Assembly (NCBI GenBank): GCA_039090855.1
Contig: CM076991.1
Span: 103,738,021-103,802,020, forward strand
Direction of reading: 5' to 3'
Source of the DNA: Macrothele yani
Taxonomy: Eukaryota > Arthropoda > Arachnida > Araneae > Macrothelidae
DNA: 64,000 nucleotides
The number at the start of each line of letters is the position of its first letter. Within the stretch, counting starts at the first letter, position 1. A model generated the notes under the pieces. The model was not told where the DNA came from, ran no database searches, and saw only the letters and a program-made list of their open reading frames with translations. The position numbers and the translations under genes were made by a program. Below, in pieces: positions 8,568 through 20,059 of this stretch.

Positions 8568-9797
8568 TACAATGGTTGGACAGAATAATGTGAACATCTA
8601 GGGAAAGAAGGCTTTACGTTCCTAATAGGGTGTGGGACCATCTTTGGCATTCAAAACCGCCTGAATTCTCTTCGGAATGGACGCACACAAATCCTGGATG
8701 GCGGTTAGGGGGATGTTATACAATTCTTCATACAGGTCCTTGAGAGATGCAGGACGAAGATAACGGGATCATACTGTGTTTTTCAACACAGAGCACAGTG
8801 GCTCGATTATGTTTAAGTCTGGTAATTGGGAAGGCCAAGGAAGATGTAAAAGTTCCTCCTCATGTTCCTCAAAAAATGATTGGACATTTCGAGCTTTGTG
8901 AATCGGGGCGTTATCATCTTGATGTATGGCATCCCCTGAAGGAAACAATGCCTGAACAATTGGATAGACTTGGTCCTCCAAAATGGATTCACACGCTGTG
9001 CCAGTCATCCATCCTTTCAAGATGATCAGGGGACCTATTAAAAACCACGATATCACCGACTAAAGCATGACAGAACTACCACCATGCTGCACTGTTGGGA
9101 GCAGACAACAGTGCAGCAAATACGTCCTGTTGTGGGGAATAGTGTGAATGTGGATACATCCGACCACATGGCACGCTTCCATGCATCGGCAATCACGTGG
9201 TATGCTCCTGGCACCACTGCCGTCGCCGTTGTGCATTCACCCGGGTCACCAAATGTCTTGCAATAGCAACTCTGCGATGAATATCTTGTTTATGCAATTT
9301 CCCGCGCATTGTCTTCGTTGATACTGGAGTCGGGAAATGCAGATTGAGCTCCGCACTAATTTTTAGCCCCGTGGTTTTCTTATTACGGGTAACAATCCTC
9401 TTTTATGCTCTCCTGTCTCTATCAGCAAGAGATCGTTTCCCTGCCGTTCTTGTGTCTCGCAGACTAGTTTTTGCCACGAACACGGTATACTTTCATGACG
9501 CTAGACACAGCAACTCTCGATACCCCCACTACACTGACGACTCTTGTCACGGAGGCACCAACTAGACGTTCACCAACAAATAGGCCTCTTTCGAAGTCCG
9601 TTAGGTCGCTCATTATAGCGTCACCCTGAAAGAAATTTTGCAACAAGACACTTTAAATGCTCTTTAACATTGAGGTTCTAAACAAAGCTATTACAACCAA
9701 AAAGTGGTGGATACTTTTGCGTATTGCGACGTACGCAGCTGCATTAAAAGTCACGTCTCTGAGCATAGTGTTCACATTATTCTGTCCAACCCCTGTA
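8568..9797 (-). mobile_element. Tc1-like transposon, degenerate
   Basis: A 1230-bp element bounded by TA and 28-bp inverted repeats: the left end reads GGTTGGACAGAATAATGTGA and the complement of the right end GGGTTGGACAGAATAATGTG. It contains a decayed transposase on the minus strand. Size and ends are typical of Tc1-like elements. Confidence 0.9.
8640..9646 (-). pseudogene. Tc1-like DD34E transposase, degenerate
   Basis: On the minus strand the start lies near 9613 with MSDLTDFERGLFVGERLVGA and an HTH domain; later parts are broken by many stops. The catalytic C-terminal part at 8769-9056 reads LFPSGDAIHQDDNAPIHKAR and later LPDLNIIEPL, the second Asp and the Glu of the DD34E triad. The protein would bind its terminal repeats and catalyse transposition. 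Multiple stops and frameshifts make it inactive. Confidence 0.85.
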
Positions 9798-9938
9798 CAT
9801 ACGATTCATTAAACAAAGTGTACTCGAAATAAATGAACAATGAAAATCTTTAGAATGCTTATGCTAAAAAAGGCTTCGCGGGCTTATGAAACTAGCTTCG
9901 TAGGACACTAGTGGCCACTGGACATGGCTTGAAAACCC
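9798..9938. other. short spacer
   Basis: Nothing recognised between the Tc1 end and the T1b LTR. Confidence 0.4.
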
Positions 9939-10410
9939 TGTGACGTGCCTGCACCGCCGGACGCACATGAAATAAAGGCAGATAGCAGTGCGAGTACATG
10001 TCCGCGTAGCTCAGTTGGAAGAGCGACTTACTCCAAAGTGAAGCGACTCGGATTCGATGCCCGGCGTGAACAAACTGCTGTAGGTTATATTGACACCTGA
10101 ACTTCCAGGATGTTACGTTTCTCGCAAGATGTGATGTTCTTTCCATGCGGCGAGACAGGAAAAATAAGAATCCCTTTTCCAGTGCTTCGAAAAAATAAAT
10201 CAGTGTGATGTTACGTTTCACGCACCAAAGTGTCTGGGATTTCTTAAATGCACGTCTTCATGGGATGACTGCCTACAGCGACACATGGTCCCGGCTGACC
10301 CGTGGGACATGCCCCGGCCCTTTTTTGGAGGGGAGGGGGACGTGTCGTGCCAGCACCGTAGGACCCTCATGATATAAAGTCAGATAGCAGTGAGAGCACA
10401 TGTCCGTGGC
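9939..10410 (+). mobile_element. TRIM-like LTR element T1b, older copy, 3' truncated
   Basis: Homologous to T1a throughout. The 5' LTR is 9939-10089 with a tRNA-like sequence at 10000-10071 (A box GTAGCTCAGTTGGAAGAGC, B box GGATTCGATGCCC). The PBS at 10091 is TGACACCTGAAC, T1a's PBS with three transitions. The interior shares CTTCGAAAAAATAAAT. A purine tract ending at 10340 precedes a truncated 3' LTR at 10341-10410, which starts CGTGTCGTGCCAGCACC. A second, independently decayed copy with the same order of parts supports a true family. Confidence 0.75.
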
Positions 10411-11225
10411 ACTGCTGCTGATTTTCGAGCTCGTCTTTTATCGATCGGTTAGTGTTACATTCTGAATTTCTAGCACGTTATTTTGTGTGTGTGTCGTCCG
10501 TTAAGCTTACGTGTATCTTTTTTGTGTACCTACCAAGACGGTAAGTGCACAATTTATTTAATAATCATCATTTTATTGTCTTGGCCAAGTCGGCCAAGGC
10601 AGAGAATTCTTATCGCCATTGCAAATGGCGGCTTCCGACGAGAGAGAAGTCCCCGCCCTCGCTTCCGGAACTGATCCGCTCCTTTGCACAGCTCCTATTG
10701 GATAATCCACCGCTGATGAGCAGCTTTCGCTAGGCCCCCTCCTCTCCTCAGCGTTATTCTGCTGCCGTCCCAGCTGATCGTGATTCTTCTTTCAGAGCAC
10801 CAAGCGGCGATTTGCTGTCCTCTCCGAAATCAACAGATGACGCAATCGATGTCTCGCCCCCCGTTGCCGATTCACCTTCATAGCAAGAAGGTTCCTCCTA
10901 CTGCCGTCACTTACCTGAGCAGAAAGCCTGGCAAAGTCATTGCATATTTCACCACTGACGAATATACTCTCAAGGTTCTGACTAACGGGATTTCTATTGG
11001 AGACCGTCACCTTCAGGCAGATCCTATTTCCCAGATGCCAGTCCTCGTTAGCTTTTCACCTGTACCACCAGAGGTGTCTAATGATCTACTGATTGCTGCT
11101 CTGAGTCCTTACGGTTGAATTGTTGGTTCAGTTCATACTTATTCCTCATTTTCTGACGCGTTTCGTGACGTAACAGTGTTCGATATCACGAACAAACAAA
11201 CGAGAGTTGTACGCGTTCTATTCTT
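10411..11225 (+). pseudogene. non-LTR retrotransposon ORF1 remnant (N-terminal half)
   Basis: The best stretch is 10870-11225, in frame apart from one stop: PPTAVTYLSRKPGKVIAYFT, then LTNGISIGDRHLQADPISQM, PPEVSNDLLIAALSPYG, a stop, then IVGSVHTYSSFSDAFRDV. The pattern (RRM-like, LxxYGxIxxV) resembles the region before the zinc knuckles in ORF1 proteins of Jockey-group LINEs. ORF1 proteins bind the element RNA. No start codon or knuckle is visible here, so the copy is partial. The family assignment is by pattern only. Confidence 0.45.
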
Positions 11226-11605
11226 AGCATTCATGTGCGCAAGGTGTCTTTTGGTACTAATTCGATGCTGCTCTACAACTTTGTAATTGACTATTTTCCC
11301 GTATCTTGTATAGTTTTCGAGATCCGCTCGCTAACTCTTGACTTTGCCGCAAGGAGACGCTGTAAGAGAACTCATCGAATAGCGCATATCCACTTTAGTA
11401 TCCGTTTTTACGGCTATAGTTGTCGGCGTTCGAAAGTTACGGGGCAGAGAAAGGACTTTACTGGGCACCCTGTATATTGTACATACGATTATCGTACATA
11501 TTACGATCTCATTGTACATTTTACATCTTTTGTCTACTTTTCTGGCACTATATTGTCCGTGCCGTCTGTATCCAAATTCCCTTCATTTGCTCCGAATAAA
11601 AAGAT
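11226..11605. other. unassigned, probably repeat-derived
   Basis: Contains a stretch (ACTATTTTCCCGTATCTTG, GTTTTCGAGATCCGCTCGC) with the look of a dispersed arthropod repeat. No frame or structure supports a gene. Confidence 0.3.
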
Positions 11606-11610
11606 TATGA

Positions 11611-11700
11611 AAACATGTCCACGTGGCTCAGTTGGGACAACGACTTAGTCCGGAGTGAGGGGATTCGATGTCCGGCGCCGGCAAACTTATACGTTATAAT
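11611..11700 (+). repeat. TRIM LTR fragment (T1-type tRNA-like)
   Basis: ATGTCCACGTGGCTCAGTTGG followed by GACTTAGTCCGGAGTGAGG and GATTCGATGTCCGGCGCC aligns with the T1b tRNA-like region (10000-10071) and the start of its downstream LTR end. No partner repeat is visible, so it is a fragment or solo LTR. Confidence 0.55.
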
Positions 11701-13565
11701 CCTTACTCTAAAGAAAAGGATGCACGCTGCAGTGAAAATGCTTGAAAAAATTAATATATTCCTACATAGCTGGTTTCTTTGGAATCCAATTCAATTGAAT
11801 CTACAATTTCTTAACGTATCAAGTTTTGATGCATGTAAGGAAACCTTTGCAATTTTCTTGTCCGTCTCTCATTCACCTAATATTTCTTTAATCTTTTTGT
11901 CCAGCTGAAATTCCCATGTAAAATGATCAGCATTAATTGCAGTATCGTGCAGCGAAAGATCCGTCTTTCGCAAACGTCCCAAAATCATCTGCTATTCGTG
12001 TTTAGAACAAATTCTGAAAGATGCAGTTTGAACTCGTAATGGCTTTTATCTTTTCGGTTGAACGTTTTTTTTTTTGAAATAAAATATAGAAACTTCGATC
12101 TTTCCTTAGTCTGTGATTTTCTGGATGCCTTGAATGTAGAATTTCCATTACGAAAAACAAAGAAAATAATAATTACAGCAAACCACAAGATCTATACGAG
12201 TATCCATTTTCTCGAAACACTTTTCCGAGACATTTAATTCAAAACAATTTATTGGGAAAATATGAAGGATGGAAAAGAGAAAAAGTAGGGGGACATGAAA
12301 AAGAAGGTATCCTTCCTAAAACTTCAGAAACAGAGCAAATATTTTACCGAGAATAAAAAAAAAGCAAATTGGGTATCCAGTTTCTGTCTTCGTCACGCGA
12401 CAAGTTTTCACTGAATATCCAGAAAAGAGCATACGGTCGATTCTATGATGGAACCTCAAACATTTTTGTGAAAACGTGGATGACAGCTCGAAAAGAACGA
12501 AAAAAAAAGAGAGTGAGATTAGGAGAAACGTGGAAAGATTTTGTTTGAGTTTGTTTTTGTCGAAGATGAAGCACAGAAAGGCAATGACCATTATGACAAA
12601 GGGGGGGGGGCAAAATCAGTCAGTTTTTAAATCTCTCTAGCGCTAATTAAATGCCTTTCACCGAAGTGAAGATCCAAATGTGGAAAGGGTAGCTGTCATC
12701 CGAACTCACCAAGATTTAATTAAAAAATAAAAGAAAGATCCTCTGATTCGTTCACTCCCTCGTTCTGTTCGTCTTTCACTGAATATGCATACACACACAC
12801 ACACGCATTACAACATTTGTTTGTGTTTGAATTGCCTAAATGCAAGGATTACCGCCCCCCTCCTATAATTCCTCCCCCGCTTTATTCTCAAATAACGTTT
12901 CCTGTCAGACACGGTCGTGAAGGGTGAAACTTTTAATTTCCTTCCCATGAAAGTGGCGTAAGCTTTTCACGTTGCTTTCTTGCGTGCAAAAGTTGGTGGC
13001 TTAGCTGAAAATCTTTTGATATGCTTTCCATTTCGTTCAAGACATATTTCCGATTCATATTTCCTCCGAAGTAATTCGTACACACTACGTGATGTGTTGC
13101 GTTATTATATTTACCAGGAAACCTGTGTACCATGACAGAAGCTTTCTAAAAGGAGGAATAAGTGATTAAATAGCGTACCTTTTCCACCGCAATTAATGCT
13201 ATTGCAATGAAAGTTCAAATTATTTCTTTTCCCAGTCTTCTTTTAGTTCATGCGTGGAAATGGAAATTAAATTTCAAGTATAGTTCAGATTTCGCTGAAA
13301 GCATAATTCCCAATCCGGTTTTAAATTTCCTAACCCACAGTTGCTGCTTTCGTGAAATAAAAGTGTGACAATGGTAAAAGACACTCCTCTGTCCATCTGC
13401 CGGTGGATGCCATTTTTCGAAAAACCAATAAAATTATTCAAACTGCACTGGTTACTACACTGAATCGCAATTGATAGCTTAAGTTATGCAAGTGCTAGTC
13501 TGCTACTCTCGCCTTATCGCGTATACCTGTCCGAAACTCTGTTTTAAACAGCCATCGCCAAAAGG
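11701..13565. other. AT-rich spacer, simple repeats only
   Basis: There is a G run at 12601-12610 and a short CA microsatellite at 12790-12805. No open frame has recognisable similarity and no SINE or TE ends were noticed. Confidence 0.5.
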
Positions 13566-13868
13566 GCAGAGGATGGCCTAGTCGCCAACGTTCATGATTG
13601 TCACGCAGAAACCTCAGGTTCGATCCCAGGCAGGTACGAACGTCCGAACTACTAAACATCCGCGTGTGTTGGATGGGCACGCTAAGCCGTCGGACCACGG
13701 GTATTGGTCCCTCGGTAATAAATAAGGGCGTCTTCCTCCCCATTTCTACCTCGCTTCCGTGTCACTTTTCTATCGGGCACTCTAGCCCAAATCTCCTAGC
13801 TTCCCATTTCTAAAGGTTCTTTAAGACCTGGGGTCAGATATTATCTTCCTAAAATCCTCTATATAAAA
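13566..13868 (+). mobile_element. tRNA-derived SINE, family A (copy 2)
   Basis: A plus-strand copy of family A with GATGGCCTAGTCGCCAACG (A-box region), CAGGTTCGATCCCAGGCAG (B box) and the shared body GGGCACTCTAGCCCAAATCTCC through AAAATCCTCTATATAAAATC. The long plus-strand frame at its start has no protein meaning. Confidence 0.85.
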
Positions 13869-14074
13869 TCTGAATTTAAACATCCATAACCCGCAGCTTC
13901 CACAAAAGCGATCGTTTACAGGAATGATGGGTAAGTCTCGTCATTCAGATGCTTTTAACAGGGGCAGATTGCAGATGGATCACTACATCTTAGAAGTCGT
14001 CAACACGCTGGGAGGTTTTCCTTGCTACAGTTTCCAGATTGTTGGTTTAAAGTGTCCAGATTTAACGACCACTG
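13869..14074. other. short spacer
   Basis: Nothing recognised. At 14053-14070 GTGTCCAGATTTAACGACCAC duplicates the start of the adjacent SINE body. Confidence 0.4.
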
Positions 14075-14297
14075 ACCTCAGTGTCTAGTGTCCAGATTTA
14101 ACGACCACCGACAGCAACTGAATGGCCTATAAGCAGTCGCCTGTCCCTAATTTAGGGCCATTGGTTCCAGGGAAGAGTGTGACCCAGTGGTGTAAGGCAA
14201 ACATAGCATCCATGCCTCACCGGGATTCGAACCCGAACCCAGTTCGGACGAATGGTCATAAGCCAGCGCTTAGATAATGACGCCACAGGGGCGGCCC
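14075..14297 (-). mobile_element. tRNA-derived SINE, family B (copy 2)
   Basis: A minus-strand copy sharing ATTTAACGACCACCGAC, CCTATAAGCAGTCGCCTG and the B box read on the plus strand as GGGATTCGAACCCGAACCC. A 40-bp piece of its 3' region is duplicated just outside at 14050-14090. Confidence 0.8.
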
Positions 14298-14629
14298 GTA
14301 AGAACATGAGTCAATACTTTAAGATTTCTAGATTTTGTCTTGGATTTTGTAATGATTTAGCATTGTGTACTTTTCTTAGTTCATCTTATTGTTATGCAAT
14401 GTGAAGCCACAAGGGATGTCGACCATTAACCGGTTTCAAGTGCAAATTGGGAGGTGTAGGTGGATGGTAATGAAAAAGCTGGAACTCTCTCACCGACCCC
14501 GCTGTACACGGCGACATAAAACCTTTACATTCGGTCAGTCACAGCGTTGAAATCTGTCCGTACTCAGGGATATGTTTGAGTACAAGCGGAACTTATACGC
14601 GACAAAAGTAAATTTTTTTATAAATATCT

Positions 14630-14880
14630 CTCTCCCCGTCTATCCTCTCCCTCTCTCCTTTTCCCTCCCTCTCTCCTTTTCACTCCCTCTCTCTCTCTCC
14701 TCCCTTGATCCTCTGTTACTCCTTCACCCCTTACTGCCCTCCCTCTCTCTCTCTCCTCCCTTGACCCTCTGTTACACCTTCACCCCTTACTGCCCTCCCT
14801 CTCCTCCCTTGATCCTCTGTTACTCCTTCACCCCTTACTGCCCTCCCTCTCCTCCCTCGCTCCTCTCTTCCCACTCGTTC
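14630..14880. repeat. CT-rich minisatellite
   Basis: About four degenerate units containing CCTCTGTTACTCCTTCACC and CCCTTACTGCCCTCCCTCTC, roughly 55-60 bp each. The open frame across it (Ser/Leu/Pro-rich) is a composition artefact. Confidence 0.8.
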
Positions 14881-14919
14881 CTGTCAAGTTGGAATAATAG
14901 AAGTTAGTCGTGACTCAGT

Positions 14920-14922
14920 GAT

Positions 14923-14965
<43 letters not shown>

Positions 14966-15605
14966 TCATCTATCTATGTATTATTTGCCCATGCAAATAA
15001 TACATACATCTTAATGCTTGGGCCTTTGGTAATGGTGGACCCCCAAGAATATAGGAGCTATAGATCCTCCAGTGATCTGGGTCTGATAGAGTACGGATCT
15101 GGCGTCAACCTCATTAAGCCATTGACGCTTCTTGCCAAGTTGGAATAGTTCAATTTAGTGCAGACGCAATGACGGTCTCTCTCTTTCTCTCTGCACTTAT
15201 ATATTATATTTATTATTTGCCCAGGCATACCTCTTGGGCCCTTGGTAATGGTGGGCCCAAAGACTATAGCCGCTATAGATCCTCCGTCCATCCGGTCCTG
15301 GGAGAGTGCGGATTTGGCGACAACCTCGTGAAGCCATTGAACCTTCTTGTCAAATTGGAATAGTAAACGTTGGTAGTGACTCAATGATGGTCTTTCTCTC
15401 TCTCTCTCTCTCTGTACCTATCTATGTATTATTTACCCAGGCATGCCTCTTGGGCCCTTGCTAATGGTGGGCTCCAAGACTATAGCCGCTACAGATCCTT
15501 CCTCCATCCGGTCCTGGGAGAGTGCGGATTTGGCGTCAACCTCATGAAGCCGTTGACCCTTCTTCTCAAGCTGGAATAGTATACGTTAGTGGTGATTCGA
15601 TTATG

Positions 15606-15691
<86 letters not shown>

Positions 15692-15905
15692 CCTATCTAT
15701 GTATTATTTACCCAGACATGCCTCTCGGGCCCTAATGGAGTACTCCAAGATTATAGCCGCTACAGATCCTTCCTCCATCCGGTCCTGGGAGAGTGCGGAT
15801 CTGGCGTCAACCTCATGAAGCCATTGACTCTTCTTCTCAAGCTGGAATAGTATAAGTTGGTGGTGATTCAATGATGGTCTTTCTCTCTCTTTCTCTCTCT
15901 CTCTC

Positions 15906-15983
<78 letters not shown>

Positions 15984-16178
15984 CTTATCTATTATATGTA
16001 TTATTTGCCCAGGCATGCCTGTTGGGCCCTTGGTAATGGTGGGCCATAAGACTATAGCCGCTATAGATCCTCCGTCCATCCGGTCCTGGGAGAGTACGGA
16101 TTTGGCGTGAACCTCATGAAGCCATTGAACCCTCTTTTAAAATTGGAATAGTAGAAGTTGGTAGTGACTCAATGATGG

Positions 16179-16226
<48 letters not shown>

Positions 16227-16414
16227 CCTATCTATGTATTATTTACCCAGGCATGCCTCTTGGGCCCTTGCTAATGGTGGGCTCCAAGACTATAGCCGCT
16301 ACAGATCCTTCCTCCATCCGGTTCTGGGAGAGTGCGGATCTGGCGTCAACCTCATGAAGCCATTGACCCTTCTTCTCAAGCTGGAATAGTGTAAGTTGGT
16401 GGTGATTCAATGAT

Positions 16415-16458
<44 letters not shown>

Positions 16459-16651
16459 CTTATTTATTATATGTATTATTTGCCCAGGCATGCCAGTTGG
16501 GCCCTTGGTAATGGTGGGCCCCAAGACTATAGCCGCTATAGATCCTACGTCCATCCGGTCCTGGGAGAGTGCGGATTTGGCGTCAACCTAATGAAGCCAT
16601 TGAACCTTCTCTTAAAATTGGAATAGTAGAAGTTGGTAGTGACTCAATGAT

Positions 16652-16699
<48 letters not shown>

Positions 16700-16888
16700 C
16701 TTATCTATGTATTATTTGCCCAGGCATGCCTGTTGGGCCCTTGGTAATGGTGGGCCCCAAGACTATAGCCGGTATAGAGATCCTCCGTCCATCCGGTCCT
16801 GGGAGTGTGCGGATCTGGCGTCAACCTCATGAAGCCATTGACCCTTCTTCTGAAGCTGGAATAGTATAAGTTGGTGGTGATTTAATCA

Positions 16889-16925
<37 letters not shown>

Positions 16926-17118
16926 CTTATGTATTATATGTATTATTTGCCCAGACATGCCTGTCGGGCCCTTGGTAATGGTAGGCCCCAAGACTATAGC
17001 CGCTATAGATCCTGCGTCCATCCGGTCCTGGGAGAGTGCGGATTTGGCGTCAAGCTCATGAAGCCATTGAACCTTCTTTTAAAATTGGAATAGTAGAAGT
17101 TGGTAGTGACTCAATGAT

Positions 17119-17180
<62 letters not shown>

Positions 17181-17800
17181 CCTATCTATGTATTATTTAC
17201 CCAGACATGCCTCTTGGGCCCTTGCTAATGGAGAACTCCAAGACTATAGCCGCTGCAGATGCTCCCTTTCATCCGGTACTGGGAGAGTGCGGATCTGGCG
17301 TCAACCTCATGAAGCCATTAACCCTTCTTCTCAAGCTGGGATAGTATAAGTTGGTAATGACTCAATGATGGTATTTCTCTCTCTTTCTCTCTGTCTGTAC
17401 TTATCTATAATACATATTATTTTGCCCAGGCATGTTGATAATGATGGGCCCAAGACTATAGCCGTTATAGATTATAGATCCTCCCTTAATCCGGTCCTTG
17501 GAGAGTGTGGATCTGGCGTCAACCTCATGAAGCCATTGACCCTTCTCCTCAAGCTGGAATAGTATAAGTTCGTGGTGACTCAATGATGGTCTCTCTCTCT
17601 CTCTCTCGCTCGCTCTCTGTACTTATCTATTATATGTATTATTTGCCCAGGCATACCTCTTGGGTCCTTGGTAATGATCGGCCCAAGACTATACCCGCTA
17701 CAGATCCTCCCTTAATCCGGTCCTGAAGAATGCGGATCTGGCGTCAACCTTATGAAGCCATTGATACTTCTTCTCAAACTGGAATAGTATAAGTTGGTGG
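14920..17800. repeat. satellite of ~220-300 bp units each with a (TC)n core
   Basis: About 12 units share TATAGCCGCTATAGATCC, CATCCGGTCCTGGGAGAGTG, GCGGATCTGGCGTCAACC and TATGTATTATTT-CCCAGGCATG. Unit starts recur at roughly 15030, 15260, 15475, 15750, 16045, 16285 and onward. Each has a TC run whose length varies from about 15 to 80 bases. Two unit types alternate from about 16100 to 17300 (AACCTTCTTTTAAAATTGG against ACCCTTCTTCTCAAGCTGG), giving a dimeric higher-order repeat. Frames across it are artefacts. Confidence 0.92.
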
Positions 17801-17814
17801 TGTCTTTAGATGGA

Positions 17815-18110
17815 ATGATTTGGGACTTTAGGCACGTGTACAGTCGGCTTTAGGTACCCTCAGATATGTGGACATCCTAGCTGACCATCAACACCCATTC
17901 TTGTCCAGCGTGTATCCCAGTGGCAACGGCGTATTCCAGCAAGATAACTGCCCATCCCACTGGTCCCACCTGACTACTGCATGGTTAAAAGAGAATTGTA
18001 GTGGATTTGAAAAGCTTCAGTGGCCAGCTAGAAGCCCTGATTCAAACTTGATAAACATATCTTTGAGATACCGTTGAACAGGCTGTTTAGGCACGTGTCC
18101 CATCGGCTAT
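17815..18110 (+). pseudogene. Tc1-like transposase, C-terminal fragment
   Basis: A 69-codon open stretch from 17868 reads MDILADHQHPFLSSVYPSGN, then GVFQQDNCPSHWSHLTTAWL and LQWPARSPDSNLI. This is the catalytic core of a Tc1-like transposase around the second Asp (QQDN) and the SPDxNxI motif; the Glu and the C terminus are lost to a frameshift. It abuts the end of the (TC)n satellite. Neither terminal repeat is visible. Confidence 0.75.
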
Positions 18111-18564
18111 GAATCTGAGCGAATTACGGAGGCATTGGAGGAAGTATAGCTGGCGATACCAGCAGAACATGCTCGTAAACTCGTAGAGCCCTTTGCCTCA
18201 TTGTGTGGCTGCCATTGTTAGGACAAGAGACTGTCCAGAGCGTCAATATGCAGGCATCTCTAACTCAATGGGACTTTAGGGTATAAACTTAGGAACAAAA
18301 CGAAATTTTTAAATATCTTGATAACTGCAATGAGTTTCTATAAGAAATTCTAGGAAAGTGTATAATATAATGTGGGAATTCCAAATTAGAAAACAAATTA
18401 TTAATTAGTGAATAAATAGCAAGTAAGCATACCTGTTTACAAGACATGCTTCAAACGAGATAACCAAAGTGAGCGAATATAGAGTGTATTCACTCCTCAC
18501 ATGCTTCACAGTGATGTTTCATGCTCATAATGAGAAAGTCCAGAAACTGCCCTGGCAATAACGA
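18111..18564. other. unassigned spacer
   Basis: Possibly the decayed 3' part of the preceding Tc1 element to about 18260; beyond that nothing is recognised. Confidence 0.35.
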
Positions 18565-18960
18565 CCATTGCTCCACCAAACCATTTTACAGCTACTACAG
18601 GTCTTTAAGAGGATGTTGAAGGGCCGTAAGATGTATTCCTTAAGCATCCCAAGAATCCTCAATAAGGTTCAGATCTGCATGACTAGAAGCCAAATGTACA
18701 CAGTTCATAGTGTTCTCAAGCTACCGCTCAAAAGTTCTTCAGCAATGAGGACGTGCATTGTCATCCTGTAAGATAAAACTGTCGCTAATTGCTCCTGCAT
18801 AGGGCCAAACGAAGAACTTCAAGATCTCACCCCTTCAAATAAGAGCATTCATAGAGCTGGTTTGAAGCACGTAGAGATCTGTGTGGCCGCCTAAGGACAT
18901 GAGTACCCTCTACCATGAAAATATCACCGCCATGGATATAAACTGAGTTGTTTGAATGGC
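18565..18960 (-). pseudogene. Tc1-like transposase fossil
   Basis: Minus-strand translation through 18770-18650 gives ILQDDNARPHC, a stop, RTFER, a stop, LENTMNCVHLASSHADLNLI and EDSWDA. That is the second Asp and the Glu of a DD34E transposase with two in-frame stops between them. It is otherwise badly decayed and no terminal repeats were found. Confidence 0.6.
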
Positions 18961-19081
18961 GCAGTTGCTTTGGCAATAAAAGAATACTGACTAAGTAAAG
19001 TTTGACACAAGCTACTAAATATGACGATAACATTAATGAGAACAAAATTTAGCTTTATCTGAAGCTTAAATGAATATCACA

Positions 19082-20033
19082 TACTCTGCTGGCCACCCAA
19101 AATGCAACATCAAAAAGGAAGCATCCGATTGTCCTGAAAATCGCAGCATGCGTCACCCGCGAGAGGACATGCAAGCGATTAGCATTGCAAGGGCATATGC
19201 AAATCATGTGCGCCCGGCACCCACCGAGAAGCACTATAAAAAGGGTGCGCAGAAGTAGTGGAAGTGTGTTGTGCTGCCAGACCTGTGCGTGGGAAGATTC
19301 CTGATGCTTCGTCGCAGAATACGGCAGTCATTCCAGCACGTTTCGGAGTTCGACAGAGGACGAATAGTGGCTTATCGCGACGGCGGTTTATCGTACCGAG
19401 ACATCGGCGCCCGTGTGGGACGACATCCAGCCACAGTGAGGCGAGTATGGATTCGGTGGGTGCAGGAAGGACGGACGGACCGACGTGAGCGATTGCCGCA
19501 GCCGCGGCGCACCACCGAATGAGAGGACCGGCATGTTGTGCGGTGGGCATTGAAGGCTCGCACCGCCACATCACGAACGTTAGCGCAGGAATTAGGGTGG
19601 GTTACGCAACAACCTGTATCAGCACGTACCGTTCGACGTCTTCTGCAGGAGCGGGGACTTGTCGCACGGCGCTCATTGTTCCGATTACCATTGACGTTAC
19701 ACCACCGGCGAGTTCGGCGGCAGTGGGCCGTTGAACGCCGCACCTCGACTAAGGAATGGTACGACTTTGTCTTCTCCGACGAATCCCGCTTCTGCCTGCA
19801 ACACCACGATGGTCGAATCCGCGTGTGGCGGCACCGCGGCGAGAGACTGTATGACGCCTGCATTATGCATCGCCATACCGGTCCGTCACCTGGCATTATG
19901 GTTTGGGGCGCAATTGGATATGACACCCGCACACTTCTGGTACGCATCGCCGGTACACTCAACAGCCACCGCCACATCTCCGACTTTTTGAAGCCTGTAG
20001 TCCTCCCTTACCTGCAGGACCTGGAACCTTGAG
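19082..20033 (+). mobile_element. Tc1-like element (family X), 3'-truncated
   Basis: Begins at TA with CTCTGCTGGCCACCCAAAAT, a Tc1/Bari-type terminal repeat, followed by a transposase that stops before the second catalytic residue. The truncation is at about 20033, where unrelated satellite DNA begins. A 5'-truncated copy of the same family lies at 24530-25139. Confidence 0.8.
19271..20032 (+). pseudogene. Tc1-like transposase, N-terminal two-thirds
   Basis: Two open stretches in the same frame, 19271-19522 and 19538-20032, are separated by one TGA (after PQPRRTTE), most simply a CGA-to-TGA change. The HTH region reads FDRGRIVAYRDGGLSYRDIG then RVGRHPATVRRVWIRWVQEG. The first catalytic Asp is in FVFSDESRFCLQHHDGR, followed by GIMVWGAIGYDTRTLLV and GTLNSHRHISDFLKPVVLPY. 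The second Asp and the Glu are missing because the element is truncated, so it cannot be active. Confidence 0.88.
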
Positions 20034-20059
20034 CTTACGAACTCTTAGAAACATAGTTA

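Noticed and set aside
14572..17562. Ser/Leu-rich and Arg/Glu-rich frames
   Set aside because: Direct translations of TC/GA microsatellites.
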